In this document: positions 22,434 through 32,030 of the stretch, in pieces
Numbering within the stretch: the first letter of the stretch is position 1
Layout: the number at the start of each line of letters is the position of its first letter
Assembly (NCBI GenBank): GCA_019802505.1
Contig: JAFMOC010000017.1
Span: 3,193,501-3,257,500 of the forward strand
Length of the DNA stretch: 64,000 bases
Reading direction: 5' to 3'
Origin: Corydoras sp. C115
Taxonomy: Eukaryota > Chordata > Actinopteri > Siluriformes > Callichthyidae
Made by a program: the position numbers and the translations under genes
The notes under the pieces: model-generated
Databases searched by the model: none
Seen by the model: only the letters and a program-made list of their open reading frames with translations
Told to the model about the DNA's origin: nothing

Positions 22434-23218
22434 TATATTATTAATTACAGACACAAAAACTTTTTGGGAAAGGTTGAGAAAAATAGTAACCCAGTAACCC
22501 CCGAAAAAAGTTTCTGTTGACAAGTGTCACAGAGGTTTTCCCTTTAGGGCCAAGCCAAAAAGACATCGTTACAGTTGCGGTGTCGCTTTATCAAATGTTG
22601 ACGTGACATCTCGGTCAGTTTGACACCTTAATGGCATCCGGGAGGATCAGAGTCCCTTGTCGGACTCTGGCTGTGTTTGTGCGTCTGGTTGGTTCTGCTG
22701 ACTGCAGTAAATCGGAGGCTGTTGTATGTGCTGCACTTGTGCTTGTGGACCACTAATTACTGTAAAAGCATTCAGGAGTGATGGGCCCAGGCTGGGTGGC
22801 TGTCAGACTTGGGTGGTGACTAGAGGGAGAGAGAGCAGGAGAATGAGAATAAGTGTCATTCTGGCCCTGTTTCCTGTGGGATATTCCTTTAGGAGTGGCC
22901 TGTCTCTTTGCATTAGCAGCCTGAGTTGCAGTGCCGAAAAACAACACATCATGATTCACTCAGCAGAGCCACTGCCATCAGGGGGCCTGACAAGGCCTTG
23001 GAAGCCTTGGGCCAACTTCCACACCACTACACGCTTCATCCTGTTGCCTTTGTTTCTCTCACGATTCGTTTTTTATTTCAGAATCTGTCGTTCTGTGGTT
23101 TTGTTATTATGTTCCATAATAAGGGTTGAGACACTGGACAAAAATACCTCGACTGATCTCATCCTACGATGCAGATGATGTTGGTTATTAAAATAAAATC
23201 TCATGATTAGATCTCATG
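22434..23218. other. GC-richer intergenic segment
   Basis: Contains a 150-codon ATG frame on plus (22726-23178) with no recognisable domain, no homology I can name and Cys/Arg-rich low-information composition. I treat it as chance. Confidence 0.35.
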
Positions 23219-23385
23219 TGCGGCACAGTGGTTTAGTGGTTAGCACGTCCGTTTTCAGCCCTGGGGATCCAGGTTCAAATCCCGATCTGGGTGGAGTTTG
23301 CATGTTCTCACTGTGTCCGAGTGGATTTTCTCCCACAGTCCAAAAACATGGATTAAAGGTAAATTGGCTTTTCTGATTGCCGAGT
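23219..23385 (+). mobile_element. SINE, 5' part
   Basis: Plus-oriented head with box A (TGGTTTAGTGG) and box B (GGTTCAAATCC), central block partly deleted, ending after CCAAAAACATGGATTAAAGG. Confidence 0.8.
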
Positions 23386-23647
23386 AAAAGATCAGCGCAG
23401 ACAGAACCGTTCTATTAAAATTATATTCATTTTAAATGCCATGTGTGCAGCAAGAAATAAAGTAGAAAGAAATAAAGAAATAAACTGTTATGATAATGAT
23501 GGAATAAGGCTGCTTATAATAAAGGTATTCTGCAGTCTGATATACATACTGCCTACTAGTGCAGCTTGTGTTCTATTTATATTTCTATATGGAACCTGCC
23601 AGGGTGAATGAAGGTAACTTTATATGCCTACACATGTTCACCCTGAA

Positions 23648-23765
<118 letters not shown>

Positions 23766-23875
23766 TGTCCTCACAAGCTCTGGACATTCACTAATGATGC
23801 ATGAGTGCTCAGCCTTCTGGGAAGTCCAAGTTATGACCTAGATTCTTTGTAGAGACATGCAAAAAGCCACGCATT

Positions 23876-23889
23876 TGTGTGTGTGTGCG

Positions 23890-23921
<32 letters not shown>
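23876..23921. repeat. (TG)n microsatellite
   Basis: GT alternation with two GC interruptions. Confidence 0.9.
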
Positions 23922-25238
23922 GGTGAATGTTTAGGAAAACAATTACAATATTGCACACTGCCATCATGTGGACACTTTGAATAGCATCAGCACCTCCAAA
24001 CTTCATTTAATTCCACTCAAAAGAAAGCAATGTCGTATTTAATCTTTTGTTGTAGATGATAACATCTGTGTATCTAATTCCACGTGCCCTGCTTATATTT
24101 TTCCATTTGAATTATTTTATAATCTCTCTCTTTTTTAAAGAACGTCATAAAGAAGTATCATACTACCATCTGCTGGTGGAATATCAGTATGATCAGTATA
24201 AACTTAAAATGGAAGATGGCGATGAAATAAATCATATTCTGAAAAATGTAGTGCCAGCTCTTTTTATTGTTTATTAATTACTTATTTGTGCATCATCTAT
24301 ATACAAATTGTCTAACATCTAAAGTTCCAGTTGCACCTCTGTGCTGTCTCTGTGTAGCTGCCAGGCTGATGAATGTATACACATCTAATTTCTACTCTAA
24401 TTTCTAATGGGTAAGTTTCAATTTAAATGCCTAAAAATGTTTCTTTTCAAAGGAAAAAAGATGCAATTTACAAACCTAAAAGTCACTAAGGAAGTCGGCG
24501 ACTGGTAAGTAACTGCACATCAAAAATATCTCTCACATGATGGCAGTGACATGGTCTTATAAAAATATCCCTCACTCTTCTCTGTTAAAGGTATCTGGAT
24601 TGACCACGCCATGTGTTAATGTTACTATCACATGTCTGTCCTCCTTTAAGAGCTTATATCTGTGAAATATGTGTGACGTTAATCATTAACATTTGATTTC
24701 TTTTTATAAACAAAGAAAAGAAGGTTGCCTGGTCTGATAAATCACATTTCTATTTCAGATCACGTGAATGGTGTGTGTGCGTTTCTTACCTGGAGACACA
24801 GGATGAACTGTAGGAAGAAGAAGAAGGCAAGCCAGTGGATGCTGTGTGGTAAATGATCAATGTTCTGCTGGGAACTTTGTGTGCATCGGAGTTGCAAATT
24901 ACTTAATGTAATATTAATATAAATAGTGCTCAGTCTTAGAGTATTATCCAGATGATGTGCCCTTTGTGTAATCTGATTATTCAGTAGTGGAATGTATGGA
25001 ATGGTCAGTAACCTTTAGGAACTCTTTTGAAAGCATGACTGTGCTGAGCCCCTTGAAAATGCCTCTTGATGAGAGGCCTTAGCCGGGAATCCAGCCAGCA
25101 TCAAAAGGTCAGAGTCACAACAGAGAGGATCAAATGACTGCTGTGTCAGTCACCGAGTGGCTTTATTTCCATTCCCTAATGTGTTCAATGTCAGTCTTTG
25201 GAAAAAGACAAAACCTGTGCACGTATGAGTATATACAG
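23922..25238. other. intergenic with splice-like signals
   Basis: No coding family recognised. On plus, an acceptor-like pyrimidine tract (24122-24140), a strong donor (CTG|GTAAGT at 24504/24505) and another exon-like block (24759-24848) might belong to a noncoding transcript. Confidence 0.25.
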
Positions 25239-25250
25239 TGTGTGTGTGTG

Positions 25251-25327
<77 letters not shown>
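25239..25327. repeat. (TG)n(TA)n microsatellite
   Basis: A short TG run followed by about 70 bases of TA alternation. Confidence 0.93.
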
Positions 25328-25331
<4 letters not shown>

Positions 25332-25445
25332 TTATATATTAAGTATGTATTTTACAGCACCTCAAAAAAGACAGTTAATCCCAGAAATGCTAATAAAGTC
25401 CATTATATCATGATCATTTCATTTAGTGTTAACATGTTTATGGTT

Positions 25446-25797
25446 GGGCGGCACGGTGGCTTAGTGGTTTAGCACGTTCGCCTCTCAGCGCTAGGGATTC
25501 TCGGTTTGAATCCCCATCTGGGTGGAGTTTCCATGTTCTCCCCGTGTCCGCGTGGGTTTCCTCCGGGTTCTCCGGTTTCCTCCCACAGTCCAAAAACATG
25601 GATCAAGTTAATTGAGTTCTCTAAATTGCCCCATATAGAGTGTGTTTGAGTGTGTGAGTGTGTACCCAGCGATGGATTGGCGCCCTGTCCTGGGTCTATC
25701 TGCCCAGCGCCCGAGATGTTCTCCCCTGGATGGGCATGGGGAACCCCACCGCGACCCTAATAGAGGATAAAGCGGGAGATAATGAATGAATGAATGA
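25446..25797 (+). mobile_element. full-length SINE with perfect target-site duplication
   Basis: Plus-oriented reference-quality copy. Head GGCGGCACGGTGGCTTAGTGG, box B slightly changed (GGTTTGAATCC), central block, terminal TAAAGCGGGAGATAATG block and (AATG)n tail. The 12-bp duplication ATGTTTATGGTT lies at 25434-25445 and 25798-25809. It sits just downstream of ppp1r3a. Confidence 0.93.
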
Positions 25798-25807
25798 ATG
25801 TTTATGG

Positions 25808-26188
25808 TTTATTGTAGAATCACAATGATTAGTTCATTAGATGTCGAATGAGACAGATTAAGAAAGGAAATGTGACTGATAAGACCCAGTTAGGGGTCAA
25901 AACAGTGGGTCTACTTCGAACACGTGTTCTACATTTCTTAAAATTGTCAGCTGTGTTTAAAACGTCTTTTCTGAGCAATTAAGAGGTTAGGCTTAAACTT
26001 AAGTAATCAGAATATCTCAACTTATCTCATCTTATTGTCTTCTGCTTAATTCTATTATTTTTTTTAACTTCAAATCTATGTTATCAGACTGTGGGAGCAA
26101 ACCGGAGAACCCGGAAAACACTGACTCAGACACAGGGAGAACAAGTCCAAGTCCACAATAAATCATTTATGTGCACATAGTCTTCACC
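25808..26188 (-). other. ppp1r3a: probable ppp1r3a 3' UTR
   Basis: From the stop codon to a minus-strand AATAAA hexamer (TTTATT at 25808-25813), about 380 bases. It includes an internally deleted minus-oriented SINE relic at about 26020-26155. The end is a guess based on the hexamer alone. Confidence 0.35.
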
Positions 26189-27967
26189 TCAGTTCACACT
26201 TTCGTTTGAGATTACGGTTTTTTTAGGTCCAGCTTTTACCAAAAATACAGCCAACAGGTAAAGGACCAGACACACTAAAAGCACTTGCAGATACGTGGTT
26301 ATAAAAATAACAAGAAGGACGATGCATCCTAAAGGTGCAGAGACAAGCTTCTGTTTCCAGAGGGAGCAGAAATGAACCAACCACAACGAGAGCCAGCTAT
26401 ACCATTCCCCCAGTGGAGGTGCGGCCCTCCCTGAGTGTGATGAAGCTAACTCTTCCTTTATTGTATCTGAATCCAGCATGTCCTCTGGTGTCTCATCATT
26501 GCAGGCTTTATTTCCTTCAAAGCTGTTGTCGTCTTCAAGAAACAGCAAAGGCTGCGTTTCGCTGAACGGTTCTTTATGATGGAAATACCTTGCTGTTTCA
26601 GTATTGTGGTTTGCATGTTCTCCTGATTCCTCCTCATTGGGACAGTCTGTGGCAAAACCCTCAGTATCACTGCTGTATATAATTGGAGGTGCACAGCAAG
26701 TTTCATCCTCCTTTGATTGCAAAGTTTTAGCATCACACCCTATAATCTTATCTGAGGTCCATGTTTCATTGTTTAAAGCTTGTAAATAAGATGAGTCTTC
26801 AATCTTTACTGATCTATTACCTTCACATGCTGCTGTACCTTTTAAATAATCCCTCCAACATATCTTTCTGTTCACCGCTGTTGTATTTTGCCGCGGGTTC
26901 CTCTTTTCAGCGGTATGCTGTCTATCTGCAGCCCCTCTCTTCTCACTGTATCTCTCTCTGAATGGTTCATCTGTGACCCCCGTAAATGTCAGAGTGTCAT
27001 CGACTCGTCGCTGGGTTTCTTCTGTCACCTTATCCTCTGATCCTAAAAAGGCTAGACAACCTACACATTGTTCAAGTAAGACATCATCTGCTGCTTTGGA
27101 GTTCTGTGTGTCTGTGGTTCGAGCTGTCGCCCATGGGATTGTGTCGTCACAAGACCTCTCCGTGGGTCTTTGTCCTTTATGTGGCATCCTACTAACATCA
27201 GACCACTCAGACCACCACTGAGTCCACTCTGCAAGGTTCTTTTCGGTATATGTACACCCCGAACGCCAGCCCTCGCTCGTATAAATGGAGTCACCAAATT
27301 CAGACCTCAGACCAGCTTTGTCTGATTCCAAACCATGAGATGACGCCTTTCCTCTACTGACTTCAGACTCATTATCTGAGGAACAGGAACCTGTGATCTT
27401 AGTATTTAATGGTTGTGAGGAACAGGAACCTGTGGTCTTAGTAGTTAATGGTTCTGAGTGACAGGAACCAGTGGTCCTAGTATTTAATGGTTCTGAGGAA
27501 CAGGAACCTGTGGTCCTAGTATTTAATGGTTCTAAATAACAGGAACCTGTGGCACAAAGCAGCAGCTCTTGGTGTTGTGTATTAATGTGATTCTCTAAAT
27601 GATCTTTCTCATCCATAAAAGCATTCGAGGAAACATTACATGGCTTTGTATGTTCCGTTTGTGGTATCGCTGCGTTGTCATTCGGGTGTGTACCTCTGTT
27701 TTGAGGAGTGTGTGGATGATACAAACATCTGTGTTTGCTCCCGTCCAAAAACAATAAAGGCATCTCGTGTTCAGTCGGTATTGTTGGCGTGCCCTTGCTG
27801 TTAATCCTCGCGAGAAACTTAAGCTGCTCAACCGGCAACTCCGCCTTTACACTGCTCTCTCCTCGCTTTCTGGGAGAAAGAGGACCATGCTGGATTTCAC
27901 TCTCTCTTTGGGCAAAAGAGTGTTGTATCGCATCCAAACCTGTCTGCCGTCTGTTCTGTCTTTTAGC
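26189..27967 (-). CDS. ppp1r3a: ppp1r3a coding exon 4 (C-terminal exon)
   Basis: Large last exon of the glycogen/sarcoplasmic-reticulum targeting subunit of protein phosphatase 1, 592 codons plus stop. The minus-strand acceptor TTGGCAG ends at 27968, and the exon opens in phase 0, matching the phase of exon 3. Most of it is acidic, Ser/Thr-rich and disordered, as in mammalian PPP1R3A. Near the C-terminus is a strongly hydrophobic segment of roughly 35 residues (KLVSAPLGCIVLLVIF to LLAVFLV), followed by a 14-residue tail; in mammals the equivalent anchors the protein in sarcoplasmic reticulum. Near its N-terminal third lies a 13-residue tandem repeat (GSCSSEPLNTRTT type). The predicted product is about 877 residues, versus about 1,122 in human, and the loss is in the disordered part. 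Confidence 0.9.
   Translation of the reverse strand, partial: AKRQNRRQTGLDAIQHSFAQRESEIQHGPLSPRKRGESSVKAELPVEQLKFLARINSKGTPTIPTEHEMPLLFLDGSKHRCLYHPHTPQNRGTHPNDNAAIPQTEHTKPCNVSSNAFMDEKDHLENHINTQHQELLLCATGSCYLEPLNTRTTGSCSSEPLNTRTTGSCHSEPLTTKTTGSCSSQPLNTKITGSCSSDNESEVSRGKASSHGLESDKAGLRSEFGDSIYTSEGWRSGCTYTEKNLAEWTQWWSEWSDVSRMPHKGQRPTERSCDDTIPWATARTTDTQNSKAADDVLLEQCVGCLAFLGSEDKVTEETQRRVDDTLTFTGVTDEPFRERYSEKRGAADRQHTAEKRNPRQNTTAVNRKICWRDYLKGTAACEGNRSVKIEDSSYLQALNNETWTSDKIIGCDAKTLQSKEDETCCAPPIIYSSDTEGFATDCPNEEESGEHANHNTETARYFHHKEPFSETQPLLFLEDDNSFEGNKACNDETPEDMLDSDTIKEELASSHSGRAAPPLGEWYSWLSLWLVHFCSLWKQKLVSAPLGCIVLLVIFITTYLQVLLVCLVLYLLAVFLVKAGPKKTVISNESVN
27378..27556 (-). repeat. ppp1r3a: 39-bp coding minisatellite in ppp1r3a
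   Basis: The sequence CAGGAACC recurs at 27384, 27423, 27462, 27501 and 27540, exactly 39 bases apart. Each unit encodes 13 residues of the form GSCxSEPLNTRTT; four are nearly complete and a fifth is partial. Because 39 is a multiple of three, changes in copy number keep the frame. Confidence 0.9.
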
Positions 27968-28225
27968 CTGCCAATCAAATACAGACACAAAGCTCATATA
28001 TATATATATATTTATTCTGAAGTATCATGAAATGCTAAAGTAAATAAGTAGCTAACCATTCTGTAAAGAAATCATTTATATATGAACGCGAGTGAAGCAG
28101 CGCTGTGATTGGTTAAATGATCAATTAAATGATTTTTTTCATCAAAATGATTTAAAACTGATTTTTTAATCTGAATTATTTTTATTAAAAAGTTGTAATA
28201 TTTAAAATTGCAAGTTGTAATTTTT

Positions 28226-28494
28226 GCACAGTGGCTTTAAGGGTCAGCCTCTCCAAATCTGGGTGGAGTTTCCATGTTCTCTCCGTGTCCGTGTGGGTTT
28301 CCTCCGGGTTCCACATATAAAGTGTGTTTGTATGAGGTATCAGTGTATGAGTGTGTGCCCAGAAATAGATGCCCTGTCCCTGGTGTATCTGCCCAGCGCC
28401 CAAAACGTTCTCCCCTGAATAGGCATGGGGAACCCCCCTGCGACCCTAGTAGATGATTAAGTGGAAGATAATACATGAATGAATTAATGGATGT
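28226..28494 (+). mobile_element. SINE inside ppp1r3a intron 3
   Basis: Plus-oriented copy, antisense to the gene, lying between exons 3 and 4. The head is decayed and part of the central block missing; the terminal block and an imperfect (AATG) tail are present. It ends 11 bases before the exon 3 donor. Confidence 0.8.
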
Positions 28495-28505
28495 GTTACT
28501 CTTAC

Positions 28506-28603
28506 CAAAGCTCTGCCACCGCTCTTCTCTTGGGAATCTATTGATTGGCTAACAGCTTTTAGTCGAGTCTCATCCACCACATGCTCCTGATAGCTAGTTG
28601 ACT
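28506..28603 (-). CDS. ppp1r3a: ppp1r3a coding exon 3
   Basis: 98-bp exon. Minus-strand acceptor TTTATCAG ends at 28604 and the donor is GCTTTG|GTAAGAG at 28506/28505. Entered in phase 1 from exon 2 and left in phase 0, it encodes STSYQEHVVDETRLKAV and onward to GGRAL. The reading frame is open only with this phase, which links exons 2, 3 and 4 consistently. Confidence 0.85.
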
Positions 28604-28691
28604 CTGATAAACAAATAATAAATAGTTTTATCACACTTTGACATGAAACAGATGACTGACTCCACCCAGTATTAACATAGTAAAATCCTAC

Positions 28692-28744
28692 CTGTGGACT
28701 CTCTGCTGACACCTGTGAGCTTAAACTCAGCCCAACTTTGTTTG
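28692..28744 (-). CDS. ppp1r3a: ppp1r3a coding exon 2
   Basis: 53-bp exon between acceptor TGTTTACAG (ending at 28745) and donor CCACAG|GTAGGA (28692/28691). Exon 1 leaves two bases of a codon; joined here they read AGC then KQSWAEFKLTGVSREST with no stop and hand one base to exon 3. A small second exon is in keeping with the four-exon structure of vertebrate PPP1R3A. Confidence 0.82.
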
Positions 28745-28902
28745 CTGTAAACATACATGGAGACAAATTGCTAAAGTGATTGTTACTTAATTTATAAGAC
28801 ATCGGTCTTATATGTGTAATTATATTTTACACTATGCAAATAGGAACTTATTTATAATTTTGCTTTTAAGGCTTTATTCAAACCTAAACCATGTTTTCCC
28901 AC

Positions 28903-29606
28903 CTGACAGCTTTCAAACAGCTCCTTTTCCCCATGTCATTATTTTCCTCCTCATCTTTATCTCGTCTTTCCTCGTTCCCCGGTGTCGCTCTCGCTTCTTT
29001 CTGCTGGAAAAACAGTACATAGTTCATGCCTCCATTGTTGGCCCAGAATGTCCCAACGGCGGACTCATAGCGGAAACAAAACTCCACCCGCACACCGCTG
29101 GCTGAGGAGAGAGGAATTAAGGTCAGTTTGAAGGAAAAGCGGTCTGTCTCTCCATCACTAGAACCGGGCACATAGTCAGCAGGCAGGTCGAAGTGACTCT
29201 GCCAGCCATCTAGTGTCGTACGGATGTAGATTTCCTTGTGGTAGGCCAAGTTAAGAACCCGGACAGTGCCTCGGATGGTGGTGGAACAAGGCATCAGCTC
29301 TATACTTTCAAGTTCTAGTTTGTTTTGCTGGACGCGGAGTTTCAGCTCTTCGTCAGATTCTGGGACTCTAAAGATGGAGGTGAGGTGGTACTCCTCTCTC
29401 TCCTTGGCCTCACATCCCAGCTGTTCGGAGTCGGTAGGTTCCGCCTCAGATCCGCTGTCAAACTCTTTCACAGACACCAGGTCCAGGCCAAAAGCATCGG
29501 CAAAGGAAACCCTCCTGAACATCAAAGAAGACAGGGGAAGCTTCGGATCACAGTCTTCTGACGGATCACTACAGCTCTGCTCTGGAGCCTTTGCTTCTTT
29601 GTTCAC
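28903..29606 (-). CDS. ppp1r3a: ppp1r3a coding exon 1 (PP1-binding and glycogen-binding domains)
   Basis: Encodes the N-terminal targeting region of the muscle PP1 regulatory subunit, which brings phosphatase 1 catalytic subunit to glycogen so that glycogen synthase and phosphorylase are dephosphorylated. Counting from 29606, RRVSFADAFG (31-40) holds the RVxF docking motif (RVSF 32-35) with its phosphorylatable serine. LDLVSVKEFD follows. A CBM21 carbohydrate-binding domain spans about residues 90-200, with the hallmark FWANNGGMNY at 187-196. The donor CAG|GTGGGA lies at 28903/28902, leaving phase 2. The frame at 29606 begins with GTG, not ATG, and stays open upstream to a stop at 29727-29729 with no ATG. 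SDPSED (13-18) still resembles the mammalian protein, so coding probably extends further upstream. The 5' boundary is therefore uncertain. Confidence 0.88.
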
Positions 29607-29810
29607 TGTTTTGTTCTGTATCCAGGTGCTCTGTTTACGGGTCTCAGTACAGCAAGAGGCCAGGGTTCTTCCACCGATGTCCCTGTGCAGTGCATGACTG
29701 GTAGAGAGGCAGGAGTAATGATACCTTTACTACGTGACGACACACAAAAGTGTGCACTCAGGTTGCAGCCAAACACTGTGCTGTGGGCCAAGTTTTAAAA
29801 ATAGTCTTTT
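29607..29810 (-). promoter_or_regulatory. ppp1r3a: ppp1r3a 5' flank with MEF2 consensus
   Basis: The minus strand reads CTATTTTTAA at 29804-29795, a perfect MEF2 consensus that can also act as a TATA-like box, about 190 bases upstream of the GTG. MEF2 drives striated-muscle genes, and PPP1R3A is a muscle gene in mammals. Also here is a pyrimidine-rich acceptor-like site ending at 29698, an alternative explanation for the missing ATG. Confidence 0.45.
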
Positions 29811-29984
29811 CTCTGTGTATATCCAGTGGTTATGGATTATATGGAACATATGTATTATATACACAGTTTAAAATAAGAATAACATAATACATCTAGTTAA
29901 TTATTAGTCTAATCAAAACCTACATTATTAATCAGGTCATATAAAAAAAAAAACATAATTAAAAAAATAGGAAATCTAATCTCA

Positions 29985-30120
29985 TCTCATTATTCTCCAC
30001 TTAATCATCTACTAGGGTCATGGGTGGGGGGGGGGGGGTGCGTGGGAGCAATTTAGAGCAATCAATTCACCTTAAATCCACTGTTTTTGGACAGTGGCAA
30101 AACCCAGAGAACCTGGAGTA
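29985..30120 (-). mobile_element. SINE relic, minus-oriented
   Basis: Terminal block (CTAGGGTCATGGGTGG) and the CAATTTAGAGC and ACTGTTTTTGGACAGTGG blocks, with a G-run and internal losses. Confidence 0.6.
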
Positions 30121-30189
30121 ACTTAACGTTTAAGCAAAGCAATTTGGGTTTGTACTGTGGAGTTTGAATGTTCTCCCAATGTCTGTGTG

Positions 30190-30376
30190 AGTTAGATCCC
30201 AGCGCTGGGGATTCAGGTTCGAATCCTGGTCTGGGTGTCCTTGTGGCTTTTCCCCGGGTTCTCTGGTTTCCCCCCACAGTACAAAACCATGTATTCAAGG
30301 TGAATTGGCTGCTCTACGTTCCCCTATCTAAATTGCCCCATATGTTGTGGCTGAGTGTGGATTGGATTAGTGCCCC

Positions 30377-30407
<31 letters not shown>

Positions 30408-30455
30408 ACACACACGACCCTTGTAAGGGATTAAGAGGAAGATAATGAGATGATA
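30190..30455 (+). mobile_element. SINE relic, plus-oriented
   Basis: Box B region (GGTTCGAATCC), central block with substitutions, then poly-C and (CA)n at 30366-30416 replacing the middle, and a TTAAGAGGAAGATAATGAG terminal block. Faces the minus-oriented relic to its left. Confidence 0.7.
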
Positions 30456-30568
30456 TAAAATGTTTTATACTATGGTTTAAGATAAAAATGAAATTAAGTT
30501 TTATTTTGTTTTTAACCACTGAGCGGCGCCGAGAGATCACTTCTTTGCACCGGCTGACGGTCCACCTG

Positions 30569-30576
30569 TGACGTCA
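30569..30576. promoter_or_regulatory. perfect CRE palindrome TGACGTCA
   Basis: Located between the divergent genes ppp1r3a and foxp2, 20 bases from a CTCF-like site. Confidence 0.4.
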
Positions 30577-30595
30577 GTGTAGCATCGAAACCGTT

Positions 30596-30610
30596 CCACT
30601 AGGGGGCACC
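30596..30610 (+). promoter_or_regulatory. CTCF-like motif CCACTAGGGGGCACC
   Basis: Matches the CTCF core consensus CCASYAGRKGGCR at every core position. It sits between two divergently transcribed genes with different tissue programmes, where an insulator would make sense. Occupancy is unknown. Confidence 0.4.
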
Positions 30611-30616
30611 AGAAGT

Positions 30617-31319
30617 CAATTCTTTTGCGTTATTATTATTAGTAATATTTTTTTCGGATCGGGAACTATTGTAGGTGTTTGCTAAATATATAAAATACAC
30701 ATTTGCTTGTGAATATAATTGTCTATATTAATTTGAAATTAATATACAATAAAAAATTACATTAATGCGTCTGTATTGTCTTATTGCACATTAATGCCAT
30801 ATAGATTTACTATTATTAATACTAAACCCCAAATGAATAAAAAAATCCACTTCGAGTATTTCATCTAGTTTATTTGAGGTTCATCTATTTTTTAAATTAT
30901 AGTCTAAAATTGCTTATTTCATATATTTAAAAATCAAATAAAGCCGTTTACATTTTATAGATTTACCTTCACTTTCTTTACACATGTCTCACAGATGCTT
31001 TAGACCATTATAGACTTCTCAAGTATTAAACAGGATTATCCCGTGGTATTTACGATACATTACGAAATGTTTGGGGGTAAACTGTTTAAATTGTTTGTTG
31101 TTGAAAAGAATGCAATGTATTGAATCACAAATAATACAAAAATCGAAAAGCAAACCGTTTTGTGATCCATATTATCATTCTGTCATAGTCTGTAGGTCTA
31201 ATGGTTTCAATAATTTAAATCTTAATTTATACTATAATATATGTTGTATATTAATTATAAATTAGCAACTGTTCATCTACATTTACTTAGTTATTATAAT
31301 AAAGTCAACGTAATAATAA

Positions 31320-31360
<41 letters not shown>

Positions 31361-31780
31361 CAAATCTAGCAGAAATTATTTTTAAAAATATATTTTTAGT
31401 AGTAGTAGTAGTTGTAATTATTATATTTATTTTTATTTGTTTGTTTTAGCAGGAATTATTCTTTTCGATACCGCACCCTCCGTCAGGTATAAGCTAGTGC
31501 AGCTGTTTGCAGGTGTTGAGCAATTTATTAAATGACATCAAATGATGTTAAAGTCAAACTAAGGCAATAACAATTGATTGAGAATGGTCAGGGTGAATTG
31601 ACTAATTTATAAAACGAGGTAAAACGTGACGATACAACTATTATGTTAATTAATTGCCGCTCTGCATTTGATTTCTCGCTCATTCGGATGTATTTTTTTA
31701 TTTGCCGCAGTTTGTGCTCGCGGTGTTGTATGGTGTATAACGTGTTGTATTTTATACACGGCATCGCTTTTTATTTATCG
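30617..31780. other. AT-rich intergenic DNA upstream of foxp2
   Basis: Strongly AT-rich; holds an (AAT)n microsatellite at 31311-31359. No gene recognised. Confidence 0.4.
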
Positions 31781-32030
31781 GAAAGAAGCGACGGAGCCAC
31801 AAACGCAACTTTTCAGCTTTCGCGTTGTTTACAAAGCAGGTGGACATGACGTCACACGGGGTCGCAATACTCCAAAAAATAACAATATCCAATTCGCGTC
31901 GGCTTGCCTCCCTCGGGGCCGCATTCTAATAAGCTAGTCCCCAAATACGCGCGCGGAATCGACTACATCTTGATGTGTTGAATCATAACGCGAAAAACAA
32001 GGCGCACTCCGCGTGGCGCCTGCAGCCCGA
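31781..32030 (+). promoter_or_regulatory. foxp2: foxp2 promoter region (CpG-rich)
   Basis: Abrupt change from AT-rich DNA to CpG-dense sequence, with a perfect CRE at 31847-31854. It precedes a GC-rich exon that ends in a strong donor. No clear TATA box; the initiation site is not visible. Assignment to foxp2 rests on gene order beside ppp1r3a. Confidence 0.55.
31847..31854. promoter_or_regulatory. foxp2: perfect CRE palindrome TGACGTCA in the foxp2 promoter
   Basis: Full CREB/ATF consensus in the CpG-rich region about 200 bases upstream of the probable first exon, a position where CREs are usually functional. Confidence 0.5.

Noticed and set aside
24056..24277. 73-codon frame containing KMEDGDEI
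   Set aside because: The short acidic stretch recalls ubiquitin-like folds, but the rest does not align with any family I know and the start region is intron-like.
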